Source: JABCYV01 sp035512155
Lineage (GTDB): Bacteria; Acidobacteriota; Terriglobia; Terriglobales; Acidobacteriaceae
Assembly: GCA_035512155.1 (NCBI GenBank)
Contig: DATKEN010000121.1
Span: 1 to 64,000, forward strand
Reading direction: 5' to 3'
Length of the DNA: 64,000 nt
This document shows positions 42,828-50,474 of this stretch, piece after piece. Position 1 is the first letter of the stretch, and every line of letters starts with the position of its first letter. The position numbers were made by a program, and so were the translations under genes. The notes beneath the pieces were generated by a model that was given only the letters and a program-made list of their open reading frames with translations, ran no database searches and was not told the origin of the DNA.

Positions 42828-43854
42828 AATTAAAGCAACTCACTCGACGACCCCGTTCCAGCGTGACTTCGCTGGGAGATTCGTTCTGGCAAACGGCCGT
42901 TCTTGCCGAACACCGCGGCTCAAAGAGGCATCCACGAGTCGAAGGGCTCAAAGTAGCCAGACTTCCCGGAATTACGGGTAAACGTCCTTCGGAGGTGATG
43001 TTCGTACCGTTTCGCGATCTAGGGATTAGCTGCAGTAGTCCCTTTGTATATGGATGAAGAGGACGCGAGAAAACTTGCGCCGTAGGACCTTGCTCAACAA
43101 TGCCGCCGCCATACATCACCATCACACGATCGGCGAACCCTGCGAGCAACGCCGGATTGTGAGTAATAAAGACAAGTGCCGACCCGCGCTTTCGATTGAT
43201 TTCCCGTAGCAAATTGAGGACTTCCGTCTGCACCGTCACGTCAAGCGATCGGGTGGACTCGTCGGCAATCACCAAGTCGGGCCGGCAAGCCAGAGCTTGC
43301 GCGATTGCCACCCGGTGGAGTTCTCCTCCGCTGAGCTGATGCGGGTATGCCCGGTAAATGCGATCTACTTCAGAGAGCCGCACTCCTCTGAGGATTGCTT
43401 CACATTCCAGCTTGCGTGTTTTTCCATTTCCCGGCCGATGCGCTCGGATGATCTCGGCAATCTGATCGCCAACCCTCATGACCGGGCTCAAAGAGAGTCC
43501 GGGTTCCTGGAAAATCATTGAGATCTTCGCGCCCCGAATCTCTCTCCAGCGTGACGCGTCAATGTGAACCAAGTCTTCGTCTTGAAAAACAATCGCGCCT
43601 TCGACGCTGCAATTTGCAGGCAGCAGACCGAGGATAGCAAGCGCCAGCGTGCTCTTGCCGGAGCCTGATTCCCCCAGTATCCCAACAATTTCTCCGGGCG
43701 CGACGTCGAAGCTGACACCGCGCAATGCCGGTGCGGACTGCCGGTCGCCGGTGTCGTAACTTGCGGTCAGACCCCGCACTCGAAGCAAGGCTGAGCCCTC
43801 CGATGACACCGGGTCGAGGGGAACCATGTTTTGTGAACAAGCCCATCGCTGCAT
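42817..43854 (-). CDS. Peptide ABC transporter ATPase, DppD/OppD type
   Basis: 345 residues from the ATG at 43854; an ATG at 43827 is equally possible and a TTG at 43914 unlikely. Walker A GESGSGKST, Q-loop MIFQEPGLSLSPVMRVGDQI, signature LSGGELHR, Walker B LVIADEST (with SerThr in place of the more usual Pro-Thr) and His switch FITHNPALL. The C-terminal oligopeptide-transporter extension has LFEPRCSARTAVCQ, the Cys-rich piece typical of OppD/DppD. First gene of the importer and of the whole 12-kb co-directional block. Confidence 0.9.
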   Translation of the reverse strand: MQRWACSQNMVPLDPVSSEGSALLRVRGLTASYDTGDRQSAPALRGVSFDVAPGEIVGILGESGSGKSTLALAILGLLPANCSVEGAIVFQDEDLVHIDASRWREIRGAKISMIFQEPGLSLSPVMRVGDQIAEIIRAHRPGNGKTRKLECEAILRGVRLSEVDRIYRAYPHQLSGGELHRVAIAQALACRPDLVIADESTRSLDVTVQTEVLNLLREINRKRGSALVFITHNPALLAGFADRVMVMYGGGIVEQGPTAQVFSRPLHPYTKGLLQLIPRSRNGTNITSEGRLPVIPGSLATLSPSTRGCLFEPRCSARTAVCQNESPSEVTLERGRRVSCFNYGN

Positions 43855-44001
43855 TAGGCAAATTGTGAGGGATGACTTGGAGATTCCTAAGTTACGGAGG
43901 TAATGAAATGACAAGCTCAGGGCGGGGCCCGGCGAATCTGCTCTATTGTGCGATTTTCTCGGCGGCGTACTACCTTCGCGCCAGCTTTTAGCAGCCGCAG
44001 T

Positions 44002-45654
44002 CTAAGGTTTCAGGAGTGACTCTCCGAACGCCACCGGAATGGCGAAATTCGAGCCGCCGAACTCGCGCACCATGGCAAAGTTAATTCCTATGACTTTGCC
44101 CTCGTTGTTGAAAAGCGGACCGCCCGAGCCGCCCGAAGTAGTTTGGGCATCATAGACAATCTTGTCTGGTAGTACGTCGCCGATATGCCCCTGGGTAGTG
44201 ATAGGCCTGATCAGGTTGCGGCGCGCGAGTTCTTCCATCACCTGCTTCGGATCACCTTTGGATGCGGTCGCGATCGACTGAAGCGTCTCCGCGCCGGCCC
44301 GAGCCAGAATTGCATCGAGAGCAGTGGGATATCCAAGCAGCACGACCGGGCCCCCGCTAACGGCAGACCGACGGCCATCGGCAAGGGCAATCTGTTTGAG
44401 GCCCAGCCCTGAGACATTTCCTTTCACGACCGCCACGTCCGCAAGCGAGGAGATCTTCTCCGTGTTGATAGCAACGCCGTTTTTAACTCCGGGGAAATAT
44501 GCCGTCATCTCAGCGATCACTGGTTCAACACCCTGATTCAGCATTTCCTTCATCTCATCGTTCTGCCACCAAGGTTCGGCGACGTGATGATTGGTGAGGA
44601 TTAGCCCCGTATCGGTAACCAGAAACCCCGTGCCAAAAACGTCCAGGTGCACTTCCGGACCATTCCCAGTAAGGCTCACCAGCGGGTTGCTATGTTCATC
44701 GGTCGCAGGCTCGCCGTTGCTGGTAACTCCCGCATACCGGAGTCTCAATCCCGTAGCGTGTTCGCGGAAGGCGAGCACAACGTGGATGAGACAGACGCTG
44801 GGCTCATAGGACTGGATGATCCTCTCAGCAAACTTTCCCTCGGTCTCAATCTTCTGGAGGCGAGTTTCTACCGCCGCTAGTTGCTTCTGCAAAACCGAAG
44901 CATCTTCCGTTCTGCCGGCTGCGATTTGCGATCGTAATTCTTCGCTCTTCTTCTGGAGCTGGATCTTTTGCGGATCACCCACCTTGGAAAGGCCGCGTTC
45001 TGCTTCTTCACGCGCCCGAAGCGAGCGGTCCATCAACTGCTGTTGGGTTTGGATGCCGGTCGCCTGCAATCGGGTAATCGCAGCATAAACCCGGGTATTC
45101 TGTTCTTGAGTACGACGGTAAAAGAGGAAAAAGACCAGACCTCCCACGATAAGCAGGCCAACAGTTACCAGGCCGCCAACCCGAAGGGTCCGCCGTTCTT
45201 CATTGACGGCGGCCACCACTTCCCTAGCGGCACTTCGATTCTCCTCCGCAAGGCGCATCCGTTCCCGAGACTCGTCCCCAATATGTTTGCTCCGTAGTTG
45301 CGAGCGCACCCGCGATAGCAATTCGTGCGGATCAAACGGCAGCGACAGCACATCATCTGCGCCCAGATCCATCCCCCGAGTTCGCTCGCCGGATCCTCCC
45401 GGAGATAGCATCACGACGCGTACGTTCTGCGTGTGCTCGGAACCCTTGATTTCGGAAAGGAGGCCACAGCAATCGAGCTGAGGTGGATCAGCACCCAAGA
45501 TAGCCACGTCGGGACCAAAGGCGAGAACTGACTTCATTCCTTCCGCGTAATCGGTCGAGACCTGATATCCGGCATCGCTCAGCACGGCGACGATCCGCTC
45601 CCGAAGAGCATCGTCAGACTCCACCACCAACAATTTCTCTGCTTTGGATTCCAT
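44002..45654 (-). CDS. Degenerate receiver - transmembrane - coiled coil - trypsin-like (HtrA-type) protease
   Basis: 550 residues. Residues ~7-122 have the receiver fold (LLVVESDDALRERIV, LGADDVLSLPFDPHELLSRV) but the phospho-acceptor position is Gly54 (VAILGADPP instead of a LLD-type motif) and the acidic pair is Glu-Ser, so phosphorylation is not expected. Residues ~158-180 are one membrane helix; ~195-280 a coiled coil. The protease domain has His357 (LTNHHV), Asp406 (LADVAVV) and Ser510 (TSGGSGGP). There is no PDZ. Receiver inside, protease in the periplasm, is the simplest topology. It lies 147 bases upstream of the ABC block, same strand, so may or may not be transcribed with it. Confidence 0.88.
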   Translation of the reverse strand: MESKAEKLLVVESDDALRERIVAVLSDAGYQVSTDYAEGMKSVLAFGPDVAILGADPPQLDCCGLLSEIKGSEHTQNVRVVMLSPGGSGERTRGMDLGADDVLSLPFDPHELLSRVRSQLRSKHIGDESRERMRLAEENRSAAREVVAAVNEERRTLRVGGLVTVGLLIVGGLVFFLFYRRTQEQNTRVYAAITRLQATGIQTQQQLMDRSLRAREEAERGLSKVGDPQKIQLQKKSEELRSQIAAGRTEDASVLQKQLAAVETRLQKIETEGKFAERIIQSYEPSVCLIHVVLAFREHATGLRLRYAGVTSNGEPATDEHSNPLVSLTGNGPEVHLDVFGTGFLVTDTGLILTNHHVAEPWWQNDEMKEMLNQGVEPVIAEMTAYFPGVKNGVAINTEKISSLADVAVVKGNVSGLGLKQIALADGRRSAVSGGPVVLLGYPTALDAILARAGAETLQSIATASKGDPKQVMEELARRNLIRPITTQGHIGDVLPDKIVYDAQTTSGGSGGPLFNNEGKVIGINFAMVREFGGSNFAIPVAFGESLLKP

Positions 45655-45824
45655 AATGCCCGTCTCTTGAGATGGTTTCAGACCCTCGCAGGATTCACTT
45701 CGGGCGCCTAGACTGCGCTTTTCCCTTTTTCCTACTTACGGGTGATGATGTGCCCGCGCACCTTCTGTGGCCTTCGTCCCCTTGTTCCCGCATCGCCCGT
45801 CCCCATTCGGTTATCTAATGTTTC

Positions 45825-46835
45825 ATGACCAATGGATTAGCGGTTTCCGTTCTCGACCTGGTCGGCATGCACACCGGCGAACCTGCAGGCAGTGCCATTG
45901 CCCGATCGGTGGACCTAGCCCAGCACGTAGAGCGTTTAGGCTACACCCGCTTCTGGCTGGCCGAACATCACTCGATCGAAGGGCTGGCGTGCTCGGCGAC
46001 GCCTGTGCTGATCGGCCATGTCGCAGGCGCCACAAAAACGATCCGTGTAGGCAGTGGTGGCGTCATGCTGCCCAACCACGCGCCGCTTGTCGTCGCCGAG
46101 CAGTTCGGAACCCTCGAAGCGCTATATCCCGGGCGCATCGATCTCGGTCTGGGCCGCGCCCCGGGCAGCGACTTCCAGACCATGCGCGCTCTGCGCCGTG
46201 ATCTGCATCAAACCGGAGACGATTTCCCCGAGTTGCTGGAAGAGTTGCGTACTTACCTGGGCCCAGCAAAGCCCGGGCAAGCGGTGAAAGCGATTCCGGG
46301 ACAAGGCAGCAATGTGCCCATCACCCTTCTGGGTTCGAGCGGCTTCAGCGCGCAATTGGCTGGAACCCTGGGCCTGCCCTTCGCTTTCGCGGCCCACTTC
46401 GCCCCGGAGTATCTGCGCGCCGCCGCCCGACTATACCGCGAGCGCTTCCGCCCGAGCGACGCGTTGCGCAGACCCTACCTGATGGTCGCGGTGCAGGTCA
46501 TTGCGGCGGAAACCGACGCCGCTGCCCGCCGCTTGTTTACCACGCCCCAGCAACGATTCCTTCGACTGATCCGCAACCAGCCGGTGGAATTGTTGCCGCC
46601 GGTCGATTCAATGGAGCCGTTGTGGCAGGACTTCGAACGGGCCGCTGTAGAGACCAAGCTGAGTGCCGCCATAGTGGGATCGAACGCGACGGTGAAAACC
46701 GGACTGGAAAAGCTGCTGTCCGAAACCGCCGCCGATGAGGTAATCGTAGTGACGGACACCTACGACCATGACGACCGCTTGCGATCCTACGAACGACTGG
46801 CCACAGTTTCACAAGAGATAGGCGTCGCGGTCTGA
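45825..46835 (+). CDS. LLM-class flavin-dependent oxidoreductase (luciferase-like)
   Basis: 336 residues with the bacterial luciferase-like TIM barrel: VSVLDLVGMHTGEPAGSAIA, RFWLAEHHSIEGLACSATPV, TIRVGSGGVMLPNHAPLVVA, GRIDLGLGRAPGSDFQTMRA. These are the marks of the MsnO8/YhbW group, which use reduced FMN to oxidise small molecules; the substrate is not predictable. It is a lone gene. The start is the ATG at 45825 with no strong ribosome site visible. Confidence 0.9.
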   Translation: MTNGLAVSVLDLVGMHTGEPAGSAIARSVDLAQHVERLGYTRFWLAEHHSIEGLACSATPVLIGHVAGATKTIRVGSGGVMLPNHAPLVVAEQFGTLEALYPGRIDLGLGRAPGSDFQTMRALRRDLHQTGDDFPELLEELRTYLGPAKPGQAVKAIPGQGSNVPITLLGSSGFSAQLAGTLGLPFAFAAHFAPEYLRAAARLYRERFRPSDALRRPYLMVAVQVIAAETDAAARRLFTTPQQRFLRLIRNQPVELLPPVDSMEPLWQDFERAAVETKLSAAIVGSNATVKTGLEKLLSETAADEVIVVTDTYDHDDRLRSYERLATVSQEIGVAV

Positions 46836-46875
46836 ACTGGAGACCCAAAAACTGATGACCTAAGATTCTCCGTTT

Positions 46876-46939
46876 GGTGCCTCAGGTTCGCGTCCTTTTT
46901 CGCGGGTGGCCGGCCTTTCGCGTTCTTTGCGAAGGCCGG
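46876..46939 (+). repeat. REP hairpin, copy B, at the 3' side of the transposase remnant
   Basis: Begins GGTGCCTCAGGTTCGCGTCC, 19 of 20 like copy A, then T-rich, then a hairpin CCGGCCTTTCGC/GCGAAGGCCGG around the same GTTCTTT loop (46922-46928). Confidence 0.75.
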
Positions 46940-46944
46940 GGTTT

Positions 46945-47239
46945 CTAGCCGGAGCCGGTCCGCGTCTCCACGCGCAGTTTCCGTGAAACTATCTGCTTCG
47001 CCATCTGCAAGGACAGGGCGAGAGTGCCGCGTTCCGGTTCGCTCATCAGCAGATGCACATGCTCGGGCATCACCACATAGCCGGCCACGTAGAAGCCATA
47101 CCACTGGCGCACTCTTTCCAGCGCGGACAAACGTGTGGCGGGCCTGCTCTGTGCCGAGCAGAGGAGCGCGATGATAACAGCTGAAGGTGATGAAATGCAG
47201 CCGTCGGGTTTGTTGGTAGCGCTTCAGACCCCAAGGCAT
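46945..47239 (-). pseudogene. REP-associated tyrosine transposase (RAYT, Y1_Tnp) remnant
   Basis: From the ATG at 47239 the sequence reads MPWGLKRYQQ then LHFITFSCYHRAPLL, the usual RAYT start. A frameshift near 47130 moves the rest to another frame: ALERVRQWYGFYVAGYVVMP and EHVHLLMSEP, with the HUH-like His-x-His motif. A stop comes at 46945, where the C-terminal third with the catalytic Tyr would begin. It is flanked on both sides by REP hairpins in opposite orientation. Not functional as read. Confidence 0.85.
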
Positions 47240-47289
47240 GAAGCTAGAGCATGACTGCGTCCCGCATTTCTGCGGTGACGACTGAACAA

Positions 47290-47326
47290 CCCCAGCCTTC
47301 GCAAAGAACCGAAAGGCTAGGGCACC
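47290..47326 (-). repeat. REP hairpin, copy C, at the 5' side of the transposase remnant
   Basis: On the minus strand GGTGCCCTAGCCTTTCG, loop GTTCTTT, then GCGAAGGCTGGGG. Same loop and outer bases as copies A and D, different stem sequence; orientation opposite to copy B. Confidence 0.75.
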
Positions 47327-47528
47327 CGCCCGCAAAAGCTGCCCGTGATAAGATTAAAGTAGATTCGGAGTCGGAGTTTATACTCTGCCCCGCGCGTTTT
47401 TCGACCGAGGTCGGCGGACTGGCTGCGGGGAAAAAGTGCGGATGCATAGGGTAGATCAAAAAGTCGCGGTCCAACCCCTTGAAGGTTTTAGCCCTTAACT
47501 AGTTTGAAATTAAAATAGTTCATAATGT

Positions 47529-47613
47529 GCGGAAGTGGTGGAACTGGCAGACACACCATCTTGAGGGGGTGTCGCCGAAAGGCGAGGGGGTTCAAATCCC
47601 CCCTTCCGCACCA
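47529..47613 (+). tRNA. tRNA-Leu (anticodon GAG)
   Basis: 85 bases including an encoded CCA. Acceptor arms GCGGAAG (47529-47535) and CTTCCGC (47603-47609), discriminator A and CCA to 47613. The anticodon is GAG at 47563-47565 after two T. A long variable arm (CGCC-gaaa-GGCG) shows it is a class II tRNA, as expected for Leu; the T arm has GTTCAAAT. Confidence 0.95.
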
Positions 47614-47678
47614 TCAGAGTCGGCCTTGAGAAGGAAAAGCAGGTTCGGAAAAAAGGAGAGGAGTAGTCGCCTAATCGC

Positions 47679-48011
47679 ATGGTTGTTACATTGATCACGA
47701 TCGTTCACATCATTGTTTGTTTCTTTCTGATCGTCGTAGTGTTGCTGCAAAGCGGCAAGAGCGGAGACATTGCGGCTGCGTTCGGCGGCATGGGCAGCCA
47801 GACTGCTTTTGGTCCGCGAGGAGCGGCCACCGCCCTGTCCAAGGCGACGACATGGTCGGCCATCATCTTCATGGTAACGTCCATCACACTTTCAATCTTC
47901 GTTTCGCGTCGGACTGGGCCCAACTCGGTGTTTCAGGGCATGAAGTCATCGCAGACCAAGTCGCAGCCGGCGGCGCCGACGAATCCGCCAGCGCCTGCTC
48001 AACAGAAGTGA
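47679..48011 (+). CDS. secG: Preprotein translocase subunit SecG
   Basis: 110 residues. Two membrane helices (residues ~3-22 and 58-75) are joined by the conserved cytoplasmic loop (VVLLQSGKSGDIAAAFGGMG, then SQTAFGPRGAATALSKAT). SecG assists SecYE in protein export. The C-terminal tail is Pro/Ala/Gln-rich. The gene follows tRNA-Leu by 65 bases, an arrangement seen in many bacteria where secG and tRNA-Leu are neighbours. Confidence 0.95.
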   Translation: MVVTLITIVHIIVCFFLIVVVLLQSGKSGDIAAAFGGMGSQTAFGPRGAATALSKATTWSAIIFMVTSITLSIFVSRRTGPNSVFQGMKSSQTKSQPAAPTNPPAPAQQK

Positions 48012-48080
48012 CGGCGGCTATCAGGTCACAGGTGTCGGGTCTCAGGTTTCAGCTCTCAGGCTTCAACCTTCCACTCTCGG
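48012..48080 (+). repeat. Short imperfect CAGGT/TCTCAGG repeats between secG and the MBL gene
   Basis: The sequence strings together ATCAGGTCACAGG, TCTCAGGTTTCAG and CTCTCAGGCTTCA-like units. Low complexity; no gene or fold is seen. Confidence 0.5.
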
Positions 48081-48111
48081 ACCGTTGAATCACACCGGCG
48101 AACAATCCAGC

Positions 48112-48747
48112 ATGATCCACGAAATCATTCCCGTCGGCCCGCTCCGGTGCAACTGCTCGATCATTGGAGATGAGGGCACGCGCGAAGCGCTGGTAATCGA
48201 TCCGGGCGACGACATCGAAGACGTGCTCGCCCTCATTCGCAAACACAATCTTCAAGTTAAGCAGATTGTCATCACTCATGCTCACATTGATCACGTGGGC
48301 GGCGCGATGAAGCTACGGGCCGCGACGGGTGCGCCCATCCTGCTCAACCAGAACGACTATGCGCTGCTCAAAATGCTCGATGTGCAGGCGGCCTGGATTG
48401 GGGTGCCAACTCCGGGCAAGGTTGAGATCGACCAGAATCTTGGACAAAGTGATGTAGTGAAAGCTGGTTCGCTGGTCGCGGATGTGATCCACACGCCGGG
48501 TCATACTGAAGGCAGCGTCTGCCTTTACTTTCCTGCAGAAAAGAAACTGATTGCCGGCGATACGCTATTTGCCGGGAGCATCGGCCGCACCGATCTGCCG
48601 GGTGGATCGTTCGAGAAGATTATCAATTCGCTGCGCGAAAAAGTTCTGGCGCTGCCGGATGAGACGATAGTCGTCCCGGGTCATGGGGAGTTGACTACGA
48701 TTGGCGAAGAGCGCGAGAGCAATCCGTTTTTGGTCAGTGGTCGGTAG
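48112..48747 (+). CDS. MBL-fold metallo-hydrolase (glyoxalase II-like)
   Basis: 211 residues from the ATG at 48112; a TTG at 48085 is in frame but less likely. The metal motif ITHAHIDHVGG (His56, His58, Asp60, His61) is intact, followed by HTPGHTEGSVCLYF, GDTLFAGSIGRTDLPGG and VVPGHGELTTIGEERESNPF, the standard pattern of small YcbL/GloB-type hydrolases that cleave thioesters such as S-lactoylglutathione. It lacks the extra C-terminal glutathione-binding domain of full GloB, so the exact substrate is open. It follows secG by 100 bases. Confidence 0.88.
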   Translation: MIHEIIPVGPLRCNCSIIGDEGTREALVIDPGDDIEDVLALIRKHNLQVKQIVITHAHIDHVGGAMKLRAATGAPILLNQNDYALLKMLDVQAAWIGVPTPGKVEIDQNLGQSDVVKAGSLVADVIHTPGHTEGSVCLYFPAEKKLIAGDTLFAGSIGRTDLPGGSFEKIINSLREKVLALPDETIVVPGHGELTTIGEERESNPFLVSGR

Positions 48748-48788
48748 TCGTTGGGAGACTGTCGTTGGTCGTAGGTCGTCTCAAAATC

Positions 48789-48813
48789 CCCGCCCAAGCA
48801 AAGCTTGGACGGG
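48789..48813. repeat. Hairpin between convergent MBL and PEGA genes
   Basis: CCCGCCCAAGC and GCTTGGACGGG form an 11-base arm hairpin (one mismatch) around AA-rich loop bases. No T-run, so terminator function is unproven. Just upstream, 48733-48782 has TCGTTGG/GTCGTAGG-like short repeats. Confidence 0.5.
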
Positions 48814-48835
48814 CCACCCTCGAGCAACCGCTGCG

Positions 48836-49744
48836 CTAATTTGACTGCGATTCCAGGGTGGCGTCGATCTTGATGTGTCCGCTCGACACGGTGATTTGGC
48901 GTTCCCAAGGCTTGAATCCGGCTTTCTTTACGGAGACCAGGTGCGGTCCTGCCGCAACTCCTACCGTGGACGATGTGCTGCCGACGAAATTGCCATCGAT
49001 CTCGATATCAGCGCCATCGGGAGTCGAGGAGACTTCCAATTCAGCCGCCGCGCCTTGGTCCGGCGAAACGGAGGAGGTCTCCGGGGGCCCAGCATTCGGA
49101 GTGGCGGCCGACGATGCACTGGGGACCGATTGTGCGGCAGGCACGAGGGGCGCTGGCTCAAACTTTGCGAGATCCAGCTTCACGTCACCGCTGATGTAGG
49201 CCGTCACCTCGGTCCCTTTAGCGATAGTGACATCCTTCCCATGCATGAGGAGAAAGACTGGCGCTGCGGGCCAGACGACCAAGCTGGTGGCGACCATGCC
49301 CCCGGCCATTATCCCGGTGTGACTACCTCCTTGGCTCTCCTTCACGGCGCGTAGTGTTGCCTTTTCGCCATCCGCCAGTTGGACGCTCTCGATGCTTACA
49401 TCGAGTTTACCGGCGCGACCCATCCGTCTTTTCTTGTGGGCCGTAACTACGGTTCCTGACGCAGGGCTATCCTTCGGGATGACAACAATTCGGTTGACGC
49501 TTACTTCTTCAGCGACCTCGAAATCTACTCGATCGCCAGCGTGGGCGTCGGCGGACGACAAGCTGCGGCCCAGCCGGAGTGTCACGGCGGTCCCATCCTG
49601 CAGAACGAAACCCTGTGAGAGCGGGGTGCGCTGAGCGCTTGCTGGCTGATTTTGGCTGGACGGTGGAGGCGGTGAACTCGACTGTGCGAGAGCAGTCGAT
49701 AACATGCAAGACACGAGAATCAAACCAGCAAGCCTGGCAGACAT
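48836..49744 (-). CDS. Secreted PEGA-domain protein
   Basis: 302 residues. A signal peptide (LAGLILVSCMLSTALAQ) is followed by a Ser/Pro/Gln-rich linker. Residues ~45-175 are a beta-rich domain (LQDGTAVTLRLGRSLSSADA, GDRVDFEVAEEVSV, AGKLDVSIESVQLADG) with a glycine-rich hydrophobic stretch (GIMAGGMVATSLVVWPAAPV). The last ~70 residues are a PEGA domain (LEVSSTPDGADIEIDGNFVG, VSVKKAGFKPWERQI), a module found in periplasmic and surface proteins. Function unknown; the first domain resembles OmpA/DUF-type carbohydrate-side modules only loosely. Confidence 0.8.
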   Translation of the reverse strand: MSARLAGLILVSCMLSTALAQSSSPPPPSSQNQPASAQRTPLSQGFVLQDGTAVTLRLGRSLSSADAHAGDRVDFEVAEEVSVNRIVVIPKDSPASGTVVTAHKKRRMGRAGKLDVSIESVQLADGEKATLRAVKESQGGSHTGIMAGGMVATSLVVWPAAPVFLLMHGKDVTIAKGTEVTAYISGDVKLDLAKFEPAPLVPAAQSVPSASSAATPNAGPPETSSVSPDQGAAAELEVSSTPDGADIEIDGNFVGSTSSTVGVAAGPHLVSVKKAGFKPWERQITVSSGHIKIDATLESQSN

Positions 49745-49867
49745 GGCGGCTCCCTACTGTTCAGGATGAGAAGATTACTCGCGAGGTTTCACAGTTTTCC
49801 CTGCGCCTTTACTCTTCTTTACGATAGAAACGTGTAACTCGGCATCTAATTGCATAGGAGGGGTGCT

Positions 49868-50269
49868 ATGAAGAAGTTGATAATGATATTCATAACGGCT
49901 GCAGTGATGATGGCGCCTCTTGCGGCTTACGCACGTCCAGTTCGCGTCTTCGTCACGCCGGGTTTCGGGTGGGGATGGTATTCCCCTTATTGGGGACCGT
50001 ATCCGTACGGCTATTACGGTTACGCTCCTACGACTGGCGCACTGAAGTTCGATACCAGCGTTAAAGACGCAGAGGTGTACATCGATGGCGCTTATGCGGG
50101 CACGGTCGGAAAACTGAAAACCATGAATCTCCGGCCGGGCAGCTACGACATCGAGGTGCGCGCACCGGGACGCACGCAGTTTGATAAGAAAGTCTACGTC
50201 GCGGCGGGCAAGACACTGCACTTGAATCCAGACCTGCACGTTGAAGCGCAACCGCAAGCGCAGCCGTAA
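49868..50269 (+). CDS. Small secreted PEGA-domain protein
   Basis: 133 residues from the ATG at 49868, with GGAGG six to seven bases upstream. A signal peptide ends AYA (residue ~22). An aromatic/Gly/Pro/Tyr-rich segment (GWGWYSPYWGPYPYGYYG) precedes a PEGA domain (LKFDTSVKDAEVYIDGAYAG, LRPGSYDIEVRAPGRTQF). Such small PEGA proteins are common in Acidobacteriota; role unknown. It is divergent from the other PEGA gene, and is followed by a 9-bp-stem hairpin (50281-50301). Confidence 0.82.
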   Translation: MKKLIMIFITAAVMMAPLAAYARPVRVFVTPGFGWGWYSPYWGPYPYGYYGYAPTTGALKFDTSVKDAEVYIDGAYAGTVGKLKTMNLRPGSYDIEVRAPGRTQFDKKVYVAAGKTLHLNPDLHVEAQPQAQP

Positions 50270-50280
50270 TTTTACTCGCG

Positions 50281-50301
50281 GGCACGGCTGGAAGCCGTGC
50301 C
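50281..50301 (+). repeat. Hairpin after the small PEGA gene
   Basis: GGCACGGCT-gga-AGCCGTGCC, a perfect 9-bp stem. No T-run follows; may act as an mRNA 3' stabiliser or be intergenic repeat debris. CGCCC...GGGCG lies further on at ~50346-50367. Confidence 0.5.
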
Positions 50302-50395
50302 CTTCCGCGGCCGTTTCAAGGATAGGAGTTTCCTTTCCTGATCCCCCGCCCTTTCGCAAAGTGGGCGAAAAGCACCCCGGCGGTGGTGTTCCTGA

Positions 50396-50438
50396 ACCCA
50401 GGTTAGCGTCCAAAGAACGGACGCGAACCTGGGGCACC
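50396..50438 (-). repeat. REP hairpin, copy D
   Basis: 43 bases identical, in inverse orientation, to copy A at 23708-23750: CCCAGGTTAGCGTCC, loop AAAGAAC (plus strand), then GGACGCGAACCTGGGG. Confidence 0.85.
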
Positions 50439-50474
50439 CGGCCGCACCCGCGCAGATGAGATTGGACGACCTAA

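Noticed and set aside
31695..43854. Calling the sigma-CHAT block a type III-E CRISPR system
   Set aside because: No Cas effector, no adaptation genes and no repeat array are present in the window.
47529..47613. Possible integration site at tRNA-Leu
   Set aside because: No integrase and no repeated 3' tRNA end was found nearby; the transposase remnant beside it belongs to the REP type, which does not use tRNA sites.
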